A stretch of DNA of 64,000 bases from contig NZ_CP019239.1 of NCBI RefSeq assembly GCF_001955715.1, positions 3,596,001 through 3,660,000 of the forward strand. Direction: 5' to 3'. Source of the DNA: Rhodoferax saidenbachensis. Its GTDB lineage: Bacteria > Pseudomonadota > Gammaproteobacteria > Burkholderiales > Burkholderiaceae_C. Every line of letters begins with the position of its first letter. Position 1 is the first letter of the stretch. Under the pieces are notes generated by a model. That model saw nothing but the letters and a program-made list of their open reading frames with translations. It did no database searches and was not told where the DNA came from. A program made the position numbers and the translations under genes. Below, in pieces: positions 56,346 to 64,000 of the stretch.

Positions 56346-57038
56346 ATGACCGAACTTGTTTCTTACCAACTGGACGATGGCATTGCCACGCTAACGCTGG
56401 CCAACGGCAAAGCCAACGCCATCTCGCCCGACGTCATCACCGCACTGAATGCCGCGTTGGACCGCGCCACAGAGGACAAGGCCATCGTCATCCTGACCGG
56501 CCAGCCCGGCATGTTGTCGGCCGGTTACGACCTCAAGGTGATGACGGCATCACCGCAAGACGCAATCACACTGGTCACTGCGGGCAGCACGCTTGCGCGG
56601 CGCATGCTGGCCCACCCTACCCCCATCATCGTGGCCTGCTCCGGCCACGCGGTGGCCAAGGGCGCGTTTCTGCTGCTCAGCGCGGACTACCGCGTGGGCG
56701 TAGAAGGGGCGTTCACCATCGGGCTGAACGAAGTGCAGATCGGCATCACCATGCACCACGTGGGCATCGCGTTGGCGCGCGACCGGCTGCGCAAGACAGC
56801 CTTCCAGCGCGCCGTCATCAACGCCGAAATGTTCAATCCGCAGTCCGCCATGGGCGCGGGCTTTCTGGACGCGGTGGTGGCCCCCGAAGAACTGATGCCC
56901 GCCGCGTTGGCCATGGCCCGGCACTTCAAGAAAATCAACCTCAAGTCACACGCGGCCACCAAACTCAAGGTGCGCAAGACGCTGCTGGACACGCTGGACG
57001 CGGCCATCGCGCAGGACCAGATCAGCGGGCTGACTTAG
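56346..57038 (+). CDS. Crotonase-like protein (enoyl-CoA hydratase/isomerase family)
   Basis: 230 residues. LDDGIATLTLANGKANAISP, oxyanion-hole loop LSAGYDLKVM, and ACSGHAVAKGAFLLLSADYR place it in the crotonase superfamily. The Glu equivalent to rat hydratase E144 (normally in GGGCEL) is missing (AKGAFL), while Glu in GLNEVQIG may match E164, so simple hydratase activity is doubtful; an isomerase or hydrolase role is possible. Its last 4 nt overlap the end of the convergent gene. Confidence 0.9.
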   Translation: MTELVSYQLDDGIATLTLANGKANAISPDVITALNAALDRATEDKAIVILTGQPGMLSAGYDLKVMTASPQDAITLVTAGSTLARRMLAHPTPIIVACSGHAVAKGAFLLLSADYRVGVEGAFTIGLNEVQIGITMHHVGIALARDRLRKTAFQRAVINAEMFNPQSAMGAGFLDAVVAPEELMPAALAMARHFKKINLKSHAATKLKVRKTLLDTLDAAIAQDQISGLT

Positions 57039-57640
57039 CCAGCCAGCACCGCGTTGTAGGACTTGCGCGTCTGCGGTGACACCGCCTCCAGCACCTGCGC
57101 ATACGCTGTCTGGTGGCGCAACAGCAGGCGGGCCGAGGCCACGCCCTTGGAGCGGCAGAACCAGTGGCAGGTGTGCTGCATCAACATCAGCTCGGCCAAG
57201 AGCGTGAAGGCCCGACCCCTGGGGTTTTGCTGCAGGCTGTTGTTGGCGGCCTGGGTCAAGCCGGTGGCGTGCACACGCAGCGCGGCACGCACATCGAAGG
57301 TAGCGCCCGGCGCCCACTGCGTGGCGTAGGGCACGGCAATGGGCAGCGTACTCACACGCGCCTGCGCGGCATCCACTTGGGCAAAGCCATCGGCAAACCG
57401 CTGAAACTGGCCACTCAGGCGCGCCTCAGCGCTGGCCTGCAGCTCCCATATCTGCGTCTGGCGCGCGGCATCGACCTCGCCCAGCGCGCGCTGGTACGCC
57501 GCAGTCAGCGTCTCCATCAGGCTCTCGATCTCATAGGCACCCAGATGGCTGCCCAGCAGGGCAATGCGGCGGCGCTGCTCGCGCAATTTCAGAAAGTGCG
57601 CGGCAAGGGCCAGAAGCGACAGGGCAAGCAGGAAATCCAT
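57035..57640 (-). CDS. Hypothetical membrane-anchored protein
   Basis: 201 residues from ATG 57640. One N-terminal membrane helix (DFLLALSLLALAAHFL), then a charged helix (REQRRRIALLG), a helical Ala/Gln-rich region (ARQTQIWELQASAEARLSGQ) and a C-terminal conserved-looking stretch (LAELMLMQHTCHWFCRSKGV). No family recognised. Convergent with the crotonase gene (stops overlap by 4 nt) and divergent from a thioesterase gene (88-bp gap). Confidence 0.7.
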   Translation of the reverse strand: MDFLLALSLLALAAHFLKLREQRRRIALLGSHLGAYEIESLMETLTAAYQRALGEVDAARQTQIWELQASAEARLSGQFQRFADGFAQVDAAQARVSTLPIAVPYATQWAPGATFDVRAALRVHATGLTQAANNSLQQNPRGRAFTLLAELMLMQHTCHWFCRSKGVASARLLLRHQTAYAQVLEAVSPQTRKSYNAVLAG

Positions 57641-57728
57641 GGGGAAGATCGGTCCATTGAAAAGAGCAGGGAGTGTAGCGGGGCCGCCATCTGGCGGTAG
57701 GATGGTGCCAGTACACACCGCGCTCACC

Positions 57729-58157
57729 ATGCCACGCATCCAACTCACTCCCGCCAATACATACCCGTTTGCCACCGACATCCAGATCTACATCAGCCAC
57801 GTCAACCAGGGCGGGCACTTGGACAACGCGCAACTGCTCACACTGGTGTCGGAGGCGCGGGTGCGCTTTTTCAAGGCGCTGGGCTACTTTGAATCGGGTG
57901 TGGAAGGTGCGCTGATCGTGGTGGGTGACATCGTGGCGCAGTACAAGTCCGAAGGCTTCCACGGCGAGACCATGCAGGTGGAGATGGGGCCGACCGATTT
58001 CAACAAATACGGCTTTGACCTGCAGTTTCGTATGCGCGAGAAAGAAACCCACCGCGACGTGGCGTTGGGCAAGATCGGCATCGTCTTCATCACCGCGCAC
58101 GACCGCAAGGTGATGCCGGTACCGCCTGCGTTTCTGCAGCGCTTGGGCACGCTTTAG
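57729..58157 (+). CDS. Hotdog-fold thioesterase (4HBT family)
   Basis: 142 residues from ATG 57729. YISHVNQGGHLDNAQLLTLV with SEARVRFFKALGY carries the 4-hydroxybenzoyl-CoA-thioesterase pattern of HxNxxxYxxxxExAR type, with Asn/Asp changes; DIVAQYKSEGFHGETMQVEM and GKIGIVFITAHDRK complete the hotdog fold. Presumably hydrolyses an acyl-CoA; substrate unknown. Confidence 0.85.
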   Translation: MPRIQLTPANTYPFATDIQIYISHVNQGGHLDNAQLLTLVSEARVRFFKALGYFESGVEGALIVVGDIVAQYKSEGFHGETMQVEMGPTDFNKYGFDLQFRMREKETHRDVALGKIGIVFITAHDRKVMPVPPAFLQRLGTL

Positions 58158-58198
58158 TCCTCTCGGCGCTGTTGCGCCTTCGTGCAAGCCGCCCCAAA

Positions 58199-58256
58199 TC
58201 GCTATTATTTGTATAGCTGCTTGCGAACAATCCATGAGGCCTAGAGGCCTAAAAAA
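58199..58256 (+). repeat. ~57-bp dispersed repeat, copy 9 (intergenic)
   Basis: Plus-strand reading shows TCGCTATTATTTGTATAGCT, GCTTGCGAACAATCCATGAG and GCCTAGAGGCCTAAAAA. Between the thioesterase stop and the ABC exporter stop, a convergent intergenic site. Confidence 0.85.
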
Positions 58257-58264
58257 CTTAAAAC

Positions 58265-60091
58265 TTACTCCGTACTCTGCTGCATTGCCCACATGGCCGC
58301 ATAACGGCCATTGGTCGCCATCAGCTGGGCGTGGTTGCCACGTTCGATGATGCGGCCGGCGTCCATGACCAAGATTTCGTGCGCGTCCACCACGGTGGAG
58401 AGGCGGTGTGCGATGACCAGAGTGGTTTTGTTGTGGGCCACGTTTTGCAGCTCGGCCTGGATGGCGCGTTCGTTGGCGCTGTCCAGCGCGCTGGTGGCTT
58501 CGTCGAAGATCATGATGGGCGGGTTCTTCAGCAGCGTGCGGGCAATCGCCACGCGCTGCTTCTCGCCACCGGACAACTTCAGCCCGCGCTCGCCGACCAT
58601 GGTGTCGTAGCCCTTGGGCGCGGCGGAGATGAAGCCGTGGATGTGCGCAGCCCGTGCCGCCGCCTCCACCTCGGCACGACCGGCGCCGGGGCGACCGTAG
58701 GCGATGTTGTATTCCACCGTGTCGTTGAACAACACGGTGTCTTGCGGCACGATGCCCAGAGCCTGGCGCACGCTGCTTTGGGTGACCTGCTTGATGTCCT
58801 GCCCACCAATCACGATGCGACCGTGCTGCACGTCATAGAAGCGAAACAACAGCCGTGCCAGCGTGGACTTGCCCGAGCCGCTGGGCCCGACCACGGCGAC
58901 GGTCTTGCCGGCAGGAATCTCGAAGCTGATGTGGTGCAAGATGGTTCTGGCGGGGTCGTAGCCGAAGGTAACGTCCTCAAACTGCACGCTGGCGTCCTTC
59001 GCGCCGTGGGGCAACGACAGCGCCTGTGCACCGGGCACGTCGGCAATCTCGCGCTCTCGCTCCATCAGCGTGAACATCTTTTCCAGGTCGGTCAGGCTCT
59101 GCTTGATCTCGCGGTAGATCACGCCCAAAAAGTTCAGCGGGATGTAGAGCTGGATCATGAAGGCGTTGACCATCACCAGGTCGCCCAGCGTCATGCGCCC
59201 TTCCACCACACCCTGGGTGGCGCGCCACAGCATGGTGACCAGGGCCACGGCGATGATGAGTTGCTGGCCGGTGTTGAGCAATGAGAGCGTGGTCTGGCTC
59301 TTGACCGCAGCACGGCGGTAACGCTCCAGGTTTTCGTCGTAACGGGCAGCTTCGAACTCTTCGTTGTTGAAGTACTTGACGGTCTCGTAGTTCAGCAACG
59401 AGTCGATGGCACGGCTGTGGGCCGTGGAATCCATATCATTCATCTTCTTGCGGAACTGTGTGCGCCACTCGGTCACGCTGATGGTGAAGGCGATGTAGAC
59501 CACCAGCGCCACGATGGTGATGCCGGCAAACCAGACGTCAAACTTGACCGCCAGGAGCGTGAGCACCAGTGTCACTTCGATCAGCGTAGGGATGATGCTG
59601 TAGAGCGAATAACTGATGAGTTGGTGCACACCGCGCGTGCCGCGTTCGATGTCGCGTGTCATGCCGCCGGTCTGGCGTTCCAAATGGAAGCGCAGGCTCA
59701 GGGCGTGCAGGTGGCGAAACACTTCTAGGCTGATGCTGCGCGACGCGCCTTCCGTAGCTTTCGCAAACACCAGCTCACGCAGCTCGGCAAACAGCGAAGT
59801 GGACAGGCGCAGCGCGCCATACCCCAGCAGCAATGCCACCGGCACCACCAGCAGGGCTGTGGCATCACCGGGTTTGAGCGTCATTGCGTCCACCAGGGTC
59901 TTGAGCAGCAGCGGCACCCCCACGTTGGCCAGCTTGGCACCAATCATGAAGGCCAGCGCCGCTATCACGCGCCATTTGTAAACCCACAGATAAGGGAACA
60001 GGCGGCGCAATGTGGCCCAGTCGGATTTGGGGGGGGCAGAGGCAGCGGGGGGCGCGGCGAGGGGCAAGGCAGAAGGGGCAGAGGCGCGCAT
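58265..60091 (-). CDS. ABC exporter of the Atm1/HMT1 type (fused TMD-NBD)
   Basis: 608 residues from ATG 60091. After a Pro/Ala-rich tail, six membrane helices; the half-transporter shows Atm1-type features: FHLERQTGGMTRDIERGTRG, SLLNYETVKYFNNEEFEAAR and AVKSQTTLSLLNTGQQLIIA. ATPase domain with Walker A VVGPSGSGKSTLARLL, Q-loop VPQDTVLFN, signature KLSGGEKQRVAIARTLL, Walker B PIMIFDEATSALDSANE and His-switch VIAHRLSTV. Bacterial Atm1 relatives export glutathione conjugates or metal-glutathione complexes; the substrate here is inferred. Confidence 0.93.
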   Translation of the reverse strand: MRASAPSALPLAAPPAASAPPKSDWATLRRLFPYLWVYKWRVIAALAFMIGAKLANVGVPLLLKTLVDAMTLKPGDATALLVVPVALLLGYGALRLSTSLFAELRELVFAKATEGASRSISLEVFRHLHALSLRFHLERQTGGMTRDIERGTRGVHQLISYSLYSIIPTLIEVTLVLTLLAVKFDVWFAGITIVALVVYIAFTISVTEWRTQFRKKMNDMDSTAHSRAIDSLLNYETVKYFNNEEFEAARYDENLERYRRAAVKSQTTLSLLNTGQQLIIAVALVTMLWRATQGVVEGRMTLGDLVMVNAFMIQLYIPLNFLGVIYREIKQSLTDLEKMFTLMEREREIADVPGAQALSLPHGAKDASVQFEDVTFGYDPARTILHHISFEIPAGKTVAVVGPSGSGKSTLARLLFRFYDVQHGRIVIGGQDIKQVTQSSVRQALGIVPQDTVLFNDTVEYNIAYGRPGAGRAEVEAAARAAHIHGFISAAPKGYDTMVGERGLKLSGGEKQRVAIARTLLKNPPIMIFDEATSALDSANERAIQAELQNVAHNKTTLVIAHRLSTVVDAHEILVMDAGRIIERGNHAQLMATNGRYAAMWAMQQSTE

Positions 60092-60132
60092 GGGAAAATT
60101 CGTTATTTCGTGTTCAGAATAGGATTGTGACC

Positions 60133-60543
60133 ATGTCCAGCCCCAACAGCCCCCTCCCCGTTTCATTACCCACTGACGCCGAGTTGGTGCTCAAAGTGAT
60201 TCCCATGCCCGCCGACACCAATGGCAATGGCGATATCTTTGGCGGTTGGGTCATGGCCCAGGTGGACTTGGCCGGATCGGTACTGCCCGCCCGCATCGCC
60301 GACGGGCGCCTGGCCACGGTGGCGGTGAACGAGTTCATCTTCAAACAACCGGTGCGCGTGGGCGACATTCTCTCGCTCTACGCCCGCGTCACACGGGTGG
60401 GCCGTACCTCCATCACGGTCAAGGTCGAGGCCTATACCGAGCGCTTCCGCACACAGGGGCAGTACATCAAGGTGACCGAGGCATCGCTGACCTACGTGGC
60501 AATTGACGACAACGGGCAACCCCGGGAAATACCCAAGCGCTGA
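60133..60543 (+). CDS. Acyl-CoA thioesterase YciA-like
   Basis: 136 residues from ATG 60133. The YciA/BACH hotdog motif PADTNGNGDIFGGWVMAQVD is at 24-43, with VAVNEFIFKQPVRVGDILSL and the strand TSITVKVEAYTERFR. Broad acyl-CoA hydrolase in the cytoplasm. Divergent from the ABC exporter, 41 nt between starts. Confidence 0.93.
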   Translation: MSSPNSPLPVSLPTDAELVLKVIPMPADTNGNGDIFGGWVMAQVDLAGSVLPARIADGRLATVAVNEFIFKQPVRVGDILSLYARVTRVGRTSITVKVEAYTERFRTQGQYIKVTEASLTYVAIDDNGQPREIPKR

Positions 60544-60617
60544 ATCGGCTTTTTCCCCTATATTGGCCGCAGGCCCGCGCCCGCGGGGTCAGGCGAATAT
60601 GGGGGAGAACCGGATCC

Positions 60618-61718
60618 ATGCGACACACCTACCTGACTTGGGCTCTGCTGACTGTGGCCTGCGGCACTGCCCAGGCCCAGGCGTGGTACCAGATGGACAG
60701 CCCCGAGAGAATCCAGTCCGGCCTGGTCACCCACGCCTCACGCCTGCATGTATTCAAGCCCGCCGCCTCTCTGCGCGTGCTCCCGCCCGCGCCCGCTACC
60801 GAGAACACGCAACGGCTTGCCCGCGAAGGCAAATCCTTCGCCAGCAGCGCCTATTCCGCCCTGCTCATTGAGAACGGGAACCTGGTTTTCGAGGAGTACG
60901 CGCAGGGAGCCTCGGCGCAAACACCGCTGAACGCCTATTCGATGACCAAAAGCTGGCCCGCGCTGGCGGTGGGCGAGGCGCTGTGTGCAGGAAAGATCAA
61001 GAGCCTGGATGACCCGGCCCAGCTCTATGCGCCGCAGCTCAAAGGGACCGCTTACGGCGAGGCCAGTGTGCGCAATCTGCTGCGCTACACCAGCGGTGCT
61101 GAAGACCCGGGTGGCAACGGCTATGTCGGCATTCACAGCCTGCCAGCTTTCAAAAGCATGACCGAACACAAGATGTCGCTGGTGGAGCTTCTCAAAAAGT
61201 ACGGCGGCAGCGGTCGCTTCAAGGCGGGCGAGAAGTTTGTCTACAACGGCCTGGATTCGGAAGCACTCAGCATCGTGGTGCGCGAGGCCACAGGCATGGC
61301 ATTACCCGCCTGGTTCGAAGCCACGGTCTGGCAGCAGGCGGGGGGCGAATCTCCGGCTGCCTGGTACCTGGACAGTGAGGGCAATGGCATCGCGGAAGTT
61401 TTGCTCTTTGCCACCACCCGGGACTTTGCCCGCATAGGGCTGTATGTACTGGAGCGCCTGACCGACAAAGCGGGTAGCCCTTGCATGCAGGAATTTGTGA
61501 AGGAAGCCGCCAAACCACTGGTCGCCAAAGGCTACTGGGACGCCGCACCGCAATGGGGGCTCGGACTGCACACGGGTGCTGACGGCAACACCTGGATGTT
61601 TGGACACGCGGGCCAACGCGTCGGCATCAACGTCAAGAACGGTCGCGTTTTTGCAACCAACTCCATGCGGGACACCACCATGACCGACTCCAGCGCACGC
61701 AGCTTGCTGGCCCGCTGA
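60618..61718 (+). CDS. Secreted serine hydrolase (beta-lactamase/esterase class C fold)
   Basis: 366 residues with a signal peptide (TWALLTVACGTAQA, cleavage after AQA near 20). Catalytic SxxK motif SMTK in NAYSMTKSWPALAVGEALC; second motif Tyr in FVYNGLDSEAL; third-motif equivalent GHAGQRVGINV. Related to 6-aminohexanoate-dimer hydrolases and EstB-type esterases rather than true beta-lactamases. Substrate unknown. Confidence 0.85.
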   Translation: MRHTYLTWALLTVACGTAQAQAWYQMDSPERIQSGLVTHASRLHVFKPAASLRVLPPAPATENTQRLAREGKSFASSAYSALLIENGNLVFEEYAQGASAQTPLNAYSMTKSWPALAVGEALCAGKIKSLDDPAQLYAPQLKGTAYGEASVRNLLRYTSGAEDPGGNGYVGIHSLPAFKSMTEHKMSLVELLKKYGGSGRFKAGEKFVYNGLDSEALSIVVREATGMALPAWFEATVWQQAGGESPAAWYLDSEGNGIAEVLLFATTRDFARIGLYVLERLTDKAGSPCMQEFVKEAAKPLVAKGYWDAAPQWGLGLHTGADGNTWMFGHAGQRVGINVKNGRVFATNSMRDTTMTDSSARSLLAR

Positions 61719-61828
61719 GACGTTTTGGCGGGTACTGGGCGCGTCACGGCAGTTGCCGCATGGCCGAACGATACGGCTGCAAGTGTTCAAAGAAAATAGG
61801 GGCGGCAGCTCCGACGGTCAGGCTTGTA

Positions 61829-61885
61829 TTTGCTCCTGATTTCGTAGCTGCTTGCGCAATGCCCACGGGGGCTAGAGGCTAATTT
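61829..61885 (+). repeat. ~57-bp dispersed repeat, copy 10 (intergenic)
   Basis: Plus-strand reading shows TTTGCTCCTGATTTCGTAGC, TGCTTGCGCAATGCCCACG and GGGGCTAGAGGCTAATTT. Between the serine hydrolase and DUF1428 genes; a full, well-conserved copy in non-coding DNA. Confidence 0.88.
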
Positions 61886-61975
61886 CTTGTGTATTTCTCA
61901 GGGAAGCACCCGGCTTGACGCAACGCTACGGTGCGGCTCCAATGCAGTTCCAACGGTCCTCAAGGAGCTAGCAGC

Positions 61976-62329
61976 ATGACCTATGTTGACGGATTTGTAG
62001 CCGCCGTGCCCACGGAAAAACGCGCGGAATACCTGGCCTATGCGACCCAGTTCGCTGCGTTGTTCAAGAAGCATGGCGCGCTCAAGATTGTGGAGAACTG
62101 GGGCGACGACGTGCCCGAAGGCAAGCAGACCTCCTTCCCTTTGGCCGTGCAACGCGAACCGCATGAGAGTGTGGTGTTTTCCTGGGTCGTTTGGCCCTCG
62201 CGCGAAGCACGCGACACTGCCTGGAAAACACTGATGGAAGAACCCGCCATGCAGCCCGGCGCCAGCCCCATGCCGTTTGACGGCAAACGCATGATTTACG
62301 GTGGCTTCCAGACCATCCTCGAAACCTGA
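61976..62329 (+). CDS. DUF1428 family protein
   Basis: 117 residues from ATG 61976 with AAGGAG upstream. YVDGFVAAVPTEKRAEYLAY, ENWGDDVPEGKQTSFPLAV, FSWVVWPSREARD and PFDGKRMIYGGFQTIL are the family blocks; the fold is a ferredoxin-like alpha/beta barrel dimer. Function unknown. First of three genes with short gaps leading to the inositol oxygenase. Confidence 0.92.
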   Translation: MTYVDGFVAAVPTEKRAEYLAYATQFAALFKKHGALKIVENWGDDVPEGKQTSFPLAVQREPHESVVFSWVVWPSREARDTAWKTLMEEPAMQPGASPMPFDGKRMIYGGFQTILET

Positions 62330-62354
62330 AACCCTTCAACCGAAGAGCCAAGCC

Positions 62355-62831
62355 ATGTCCACTCCCACTTCTTCTGCCGATCCCCGCGAGCTGGTGCTCA
62401 CGCGTCTGATTGCGGTACCGCGCGAGAAACTCTTTCGCTGCTGGACCGAGCCTGCCCTCATCGTGCAGTGGTTCACCCCGCCGCCCTGGAAAACCATCCG
62501 CGCCGAGATGGATTTGCGCGCCGGTGGCGCCAGCAACATCGTGATGCAAGGCCCCGACGGCACCGAAATGCAAAACCCCGGCATCTACCTGGAGGTGGTG
62601 AAAAACGAACGCCTGGTGTTCACCGACGCCTACACCGGTGCCTGGGTGCCGTCCGCCAAACCCTTCTTCACCGGCGTATTGACCTTTGAAGATGAGGGCG
62701 GCAAGACGCGTTACACCGCGCGGGCGCGGCACTGGACGGCAGAAGATGCCAAGGCCCACGAAGACATGGGTTTCCATGTCGGCTGGGGCATCGCGACCGA
62801 CCAGCTCGCCGCACTGGCAGCAACGCTGTAG
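62355..62831 (+). CDS. SRPBCC/AHSA1-domain protein
   Basis: 158 residues from ATG 62355. TRLIAVPREKLFRCWTEPAL followed by VQWFTPPPWKT at the N-terminus and a C-terminal long helix (HEDMGFHVGWGIATDQLAAL) mark the helix-grip fold of the AHSA1 branch, which binds hydrophobic ligands or assists protein folding. Lies 25 nt after the DUF1428 gene and 25 nt before the inositol oxygenase gene, so probably co-transcribed. Confidence 0.9.
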   Translation: MSTPTSSADPRELVLTRLIAVPREKLFRCWTEPALIVQWFTPPPWKTIRAEMDLRAGGASNIVMQGPDGTEMQNPGIYLEVVKNERLVFTDAYTGAWVPSAKPFFTGVLTFEDEGGKTRYTARARHWTAEDAKAHEDMGFHVGWGIATDQLAALAATL

Positions 62832-62856
62832 CGCCCCTTTTGAGGAGACCTCCACC

Positions 62857-63678
62857 ATGAACACAGCAACCGCCACAGAGCCCAACCAGTGGCTGGCCGA
62901 AGAGGACGAACGCACGGCGTTTCGGGACTACAGCACCCCGGAAATCGAACGCGTGCGGCAGTTCTACCGGACCAACCATATCCACCAGACCTACGACTTC
63001 GTGCTGCAGAAGAAAAAGCAGTGGCTGGCGTTCAACCAGCGCACGATGACGCCCTGGGCAGCGCTGGACTACCTCAATACGCTGGTCGACGAGTCCGACC
63101 CCGATATCAACCTGCCGCAAATCAGCCACCTGCTGCAAACGGCAGAAGCCATCCGCGCAGACGGACACCCGGACTGGTTTGTACTCACCGGGTTTATCCA
63201 TGACCTGGGCAAAGTGTTGTGCCTGTTTGGCGAACCGCAATGGTCGGTGGTGGGCGACACCTTTCCGGTGGGATGCAGGCACTCCGACAAGATTGTGTTT
63301 CCCGAATTTTTCGCGCTAAACCCCGACCACAGCAATCCGCAATACGACACGCCCTGCGGCGTGTACACGGCTGGCTGTGGTCTGGGCAACATCCATATGT
63401 CCTGGGGGCACGACGAGTACCTCTACCACCTGCTCAAGGACTGTCTGCCGGAGCCTGCGCTGTACATGATCCGTTACCACTCGTTCTACGCGTGGCACCG
63501 CGAAGGCCAGTACACGCAACTGACCGATGCCACGGACCGGGCCAACCTGCACTGGGTGCAGAAGTTCAACCCCTACGACCTGTACTCCAAGAACCCGAAT
63601 CCGCCGGTGCTCTCCGAACTCAAGCCGTATTACGAAGACCTGATGGCGAAGTACCTGCCAGCCGAACTGCAGCTCTGA
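62857..63678 (+). CDS. myo-Inositol oxygenase (MIOX, animal/plant type)
   Basis: Mixed-valent diiron oxygenase converting myo-inositol to D-glucuronate. 273 residues (human MIOX 285) from ATG 62857 with TGAGGAG upstream. The fold is HD-like. All six iron ligands of the mammalian enzyme have equivalents: His91, His115, Asp116 (IHDLGKVL), His185 (MSWGHDEYLYH), His208 (MIRYHSFYAWH) and Asp241 (YDLYSKNP). Long identities with the human protein are evident, e.g. FGEPQW, VVGDTFPVGC and DESDPD. No glucuronate or inositol genes adjoin it within the window. Confidence 0.93.
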   Translation: MNTATATEPNQWLAEEDERTAFRDYSTPEIERVRQFYRTNHIHQTYDFVLQKKKQWLAFNQRTMTPWAALDYLNTLVDESDPDINLPQISHLLQTAEAIRADGHPDWFVLTGFIHDLGKVLCLFGEPQWSVVGDTFPVGCRHSDKIVFPEFFALNPDHSNPQYDTPCGVYTAGCGLGNIHMSWGHDEYLYHLLKDCLPEPALYMIRYHSFYAWHREGQYTQLTDATDRANLHWVQKFNPYDLYSKNPNPPVLSELKPYYEDLMAKYLPAELQL

Positions 63679-63680
63679 CG

Positions 63681-64000
63681 CTAGCTGCGAATCTCGACTT
63701 CGCCCTCAATCTCCACCGGAATATCAAACGGCAGCTCGGCCATACCCACCGCGCTGCGCGAATGCGCGCCAGCTTCTGAGCCCCAGAGTTCAAGGATGAG
63801 GTCAGAGAAGCCGTTGATCACACTGGGCTGCTGGTTAAAGCCCGGGCCGGAATTCACCATGCCGAACACACGCACCCAGTTGGTGATGCGATCCAGGTCG
63901 CCCAGAGTGCGCTGCAAACTGCCCAGAATGGACAGCGCGGTCAGCCGTGCAGCGGTGTAGCCCTGCGCCACAGTGAGATCACGCCCGAGCTTGCCCAGCG
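63681..64000 (-). CDS. RidA (YjgF/YER057c/UK114) family protein, partial
   Basis: The frame enters from the right edge without a start and ends at 63681, giving about 106 C-terminal residues (LGKLGRDLTVAQGYTAARLT at the visible beginning). ALSILGSLQRTLGDLDRITN, FNQQPSVINGFSDLILELWG and AHSRSAVGMAELPFDIPVEI match the RidA-like fold of the longer COG0251 branch. Whether the enamine/imine deaminase site is intact cannot be fully seen. Convergent with the inositol oxygenase gene, 2 nt between stops. Confidence 0.88.
   Translation of the reverse strand, partial: LGKLGRDLTVAQGYTAARLTALSILGSLQRTLGDLDRITNWVRVFGMVNSGPGFNQQPSVINGFSDLILELWGSEAGAHSRSAVGMAELPFDIPVEIEGEVEIRS

Noticed and set aside
1-64000. 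CRISPR arrays, tRNA genes, insertion sequences, prophage, defence islands
   Set aside because: Both strands were read for clustered spaced repeats, tRNA-like cloverleaf ends, transposases and known defence proteins; none was seen.

Overview
The window is a high-GC chromosomal segment of a betaproteobacterium. The best fit is family Comamonadaceae (Rhodoferax/Polaromonas/Acidovorax-like), judged from protein style, gene order and two families of short dispersed repeats of a kind I associate with that family. No species is claimed. There is no prophage, insertion sequence, CRISPR array or tRNA. Almost everything is core or ordinary accessory chromosome.

Layout. 1-16177 (minus strand) is an intact division and cell-wall (dcw) cluster read mraZ-rsmH-ftsL-ftsI-murE-murF-mraY-murD-ftsW-murG-murC-ddl-ftsQ-ftsA, with ftsA cut by the left edge; most junctions are 1-4 nt stop/start overlaps. 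A four-fold 10-bp operator lies upstream of mraZ. 16470-21878 (minus) holds rlmI, a COG0523 metallochaperone GTPase, a zinc-finger-less DksA with a long Lys/Pro/Ala tail, and a STAS-domain protein. 22019-28201 (plus) is a signalling block: chemoreceptor, large hybrid histidine kinase, HD-GYP response regulator. 28220-30870 (minus) is dapF-DUF484-xerC. 31035-33677 (plus) encodes a metallo-beta-lactamase-fold hydrolase, MtfA and a pseudouridine-synthase-like protein lacking the catalytic Asp. 33837-36437 holds an outer-membrane barrel protein, a CBS protein, rnpB (RNase P RNA, minus) and cysK.

36606-46938 contains a CHASE3/PAS/GAF/GGDEF/EAL protein, a recombination scar made of two gene fragments, a compact ethanolamine locus (eat-eutB-eutC with a divergent AraC regulator) and a COG2509 flavoprotein. 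47033-54060 (minus) holds a porin, LysE exporter, htpX, DUF3025, pyrC, an amino-acid-binding protein and a HypT-like LysR regulator. 54169-63678 holds a second GGDEF/EAL protein, a crotonase-like protein, two hotdog thioesterases, an Atm1-type ABC exporter, a serine hydrolase, DUF1428, an SRPBCC protein and a complete animal-type myo-inositol oxygenase. A RidA-family gene is cut by the right edge.

The strongest unexplained signal is a ~57-bp dispersed repeat with ten recognisable copies in 64 kb. Eight lie inside or across protein-coding genes, including murC/ddl, murG, murD, rlmI and dapF, where they are translated in a small set of frames and give recurring peptide modules. A second, GC-rich palindromic repeat separates rsmH from ftsL and forms the N-terminus of XerC.
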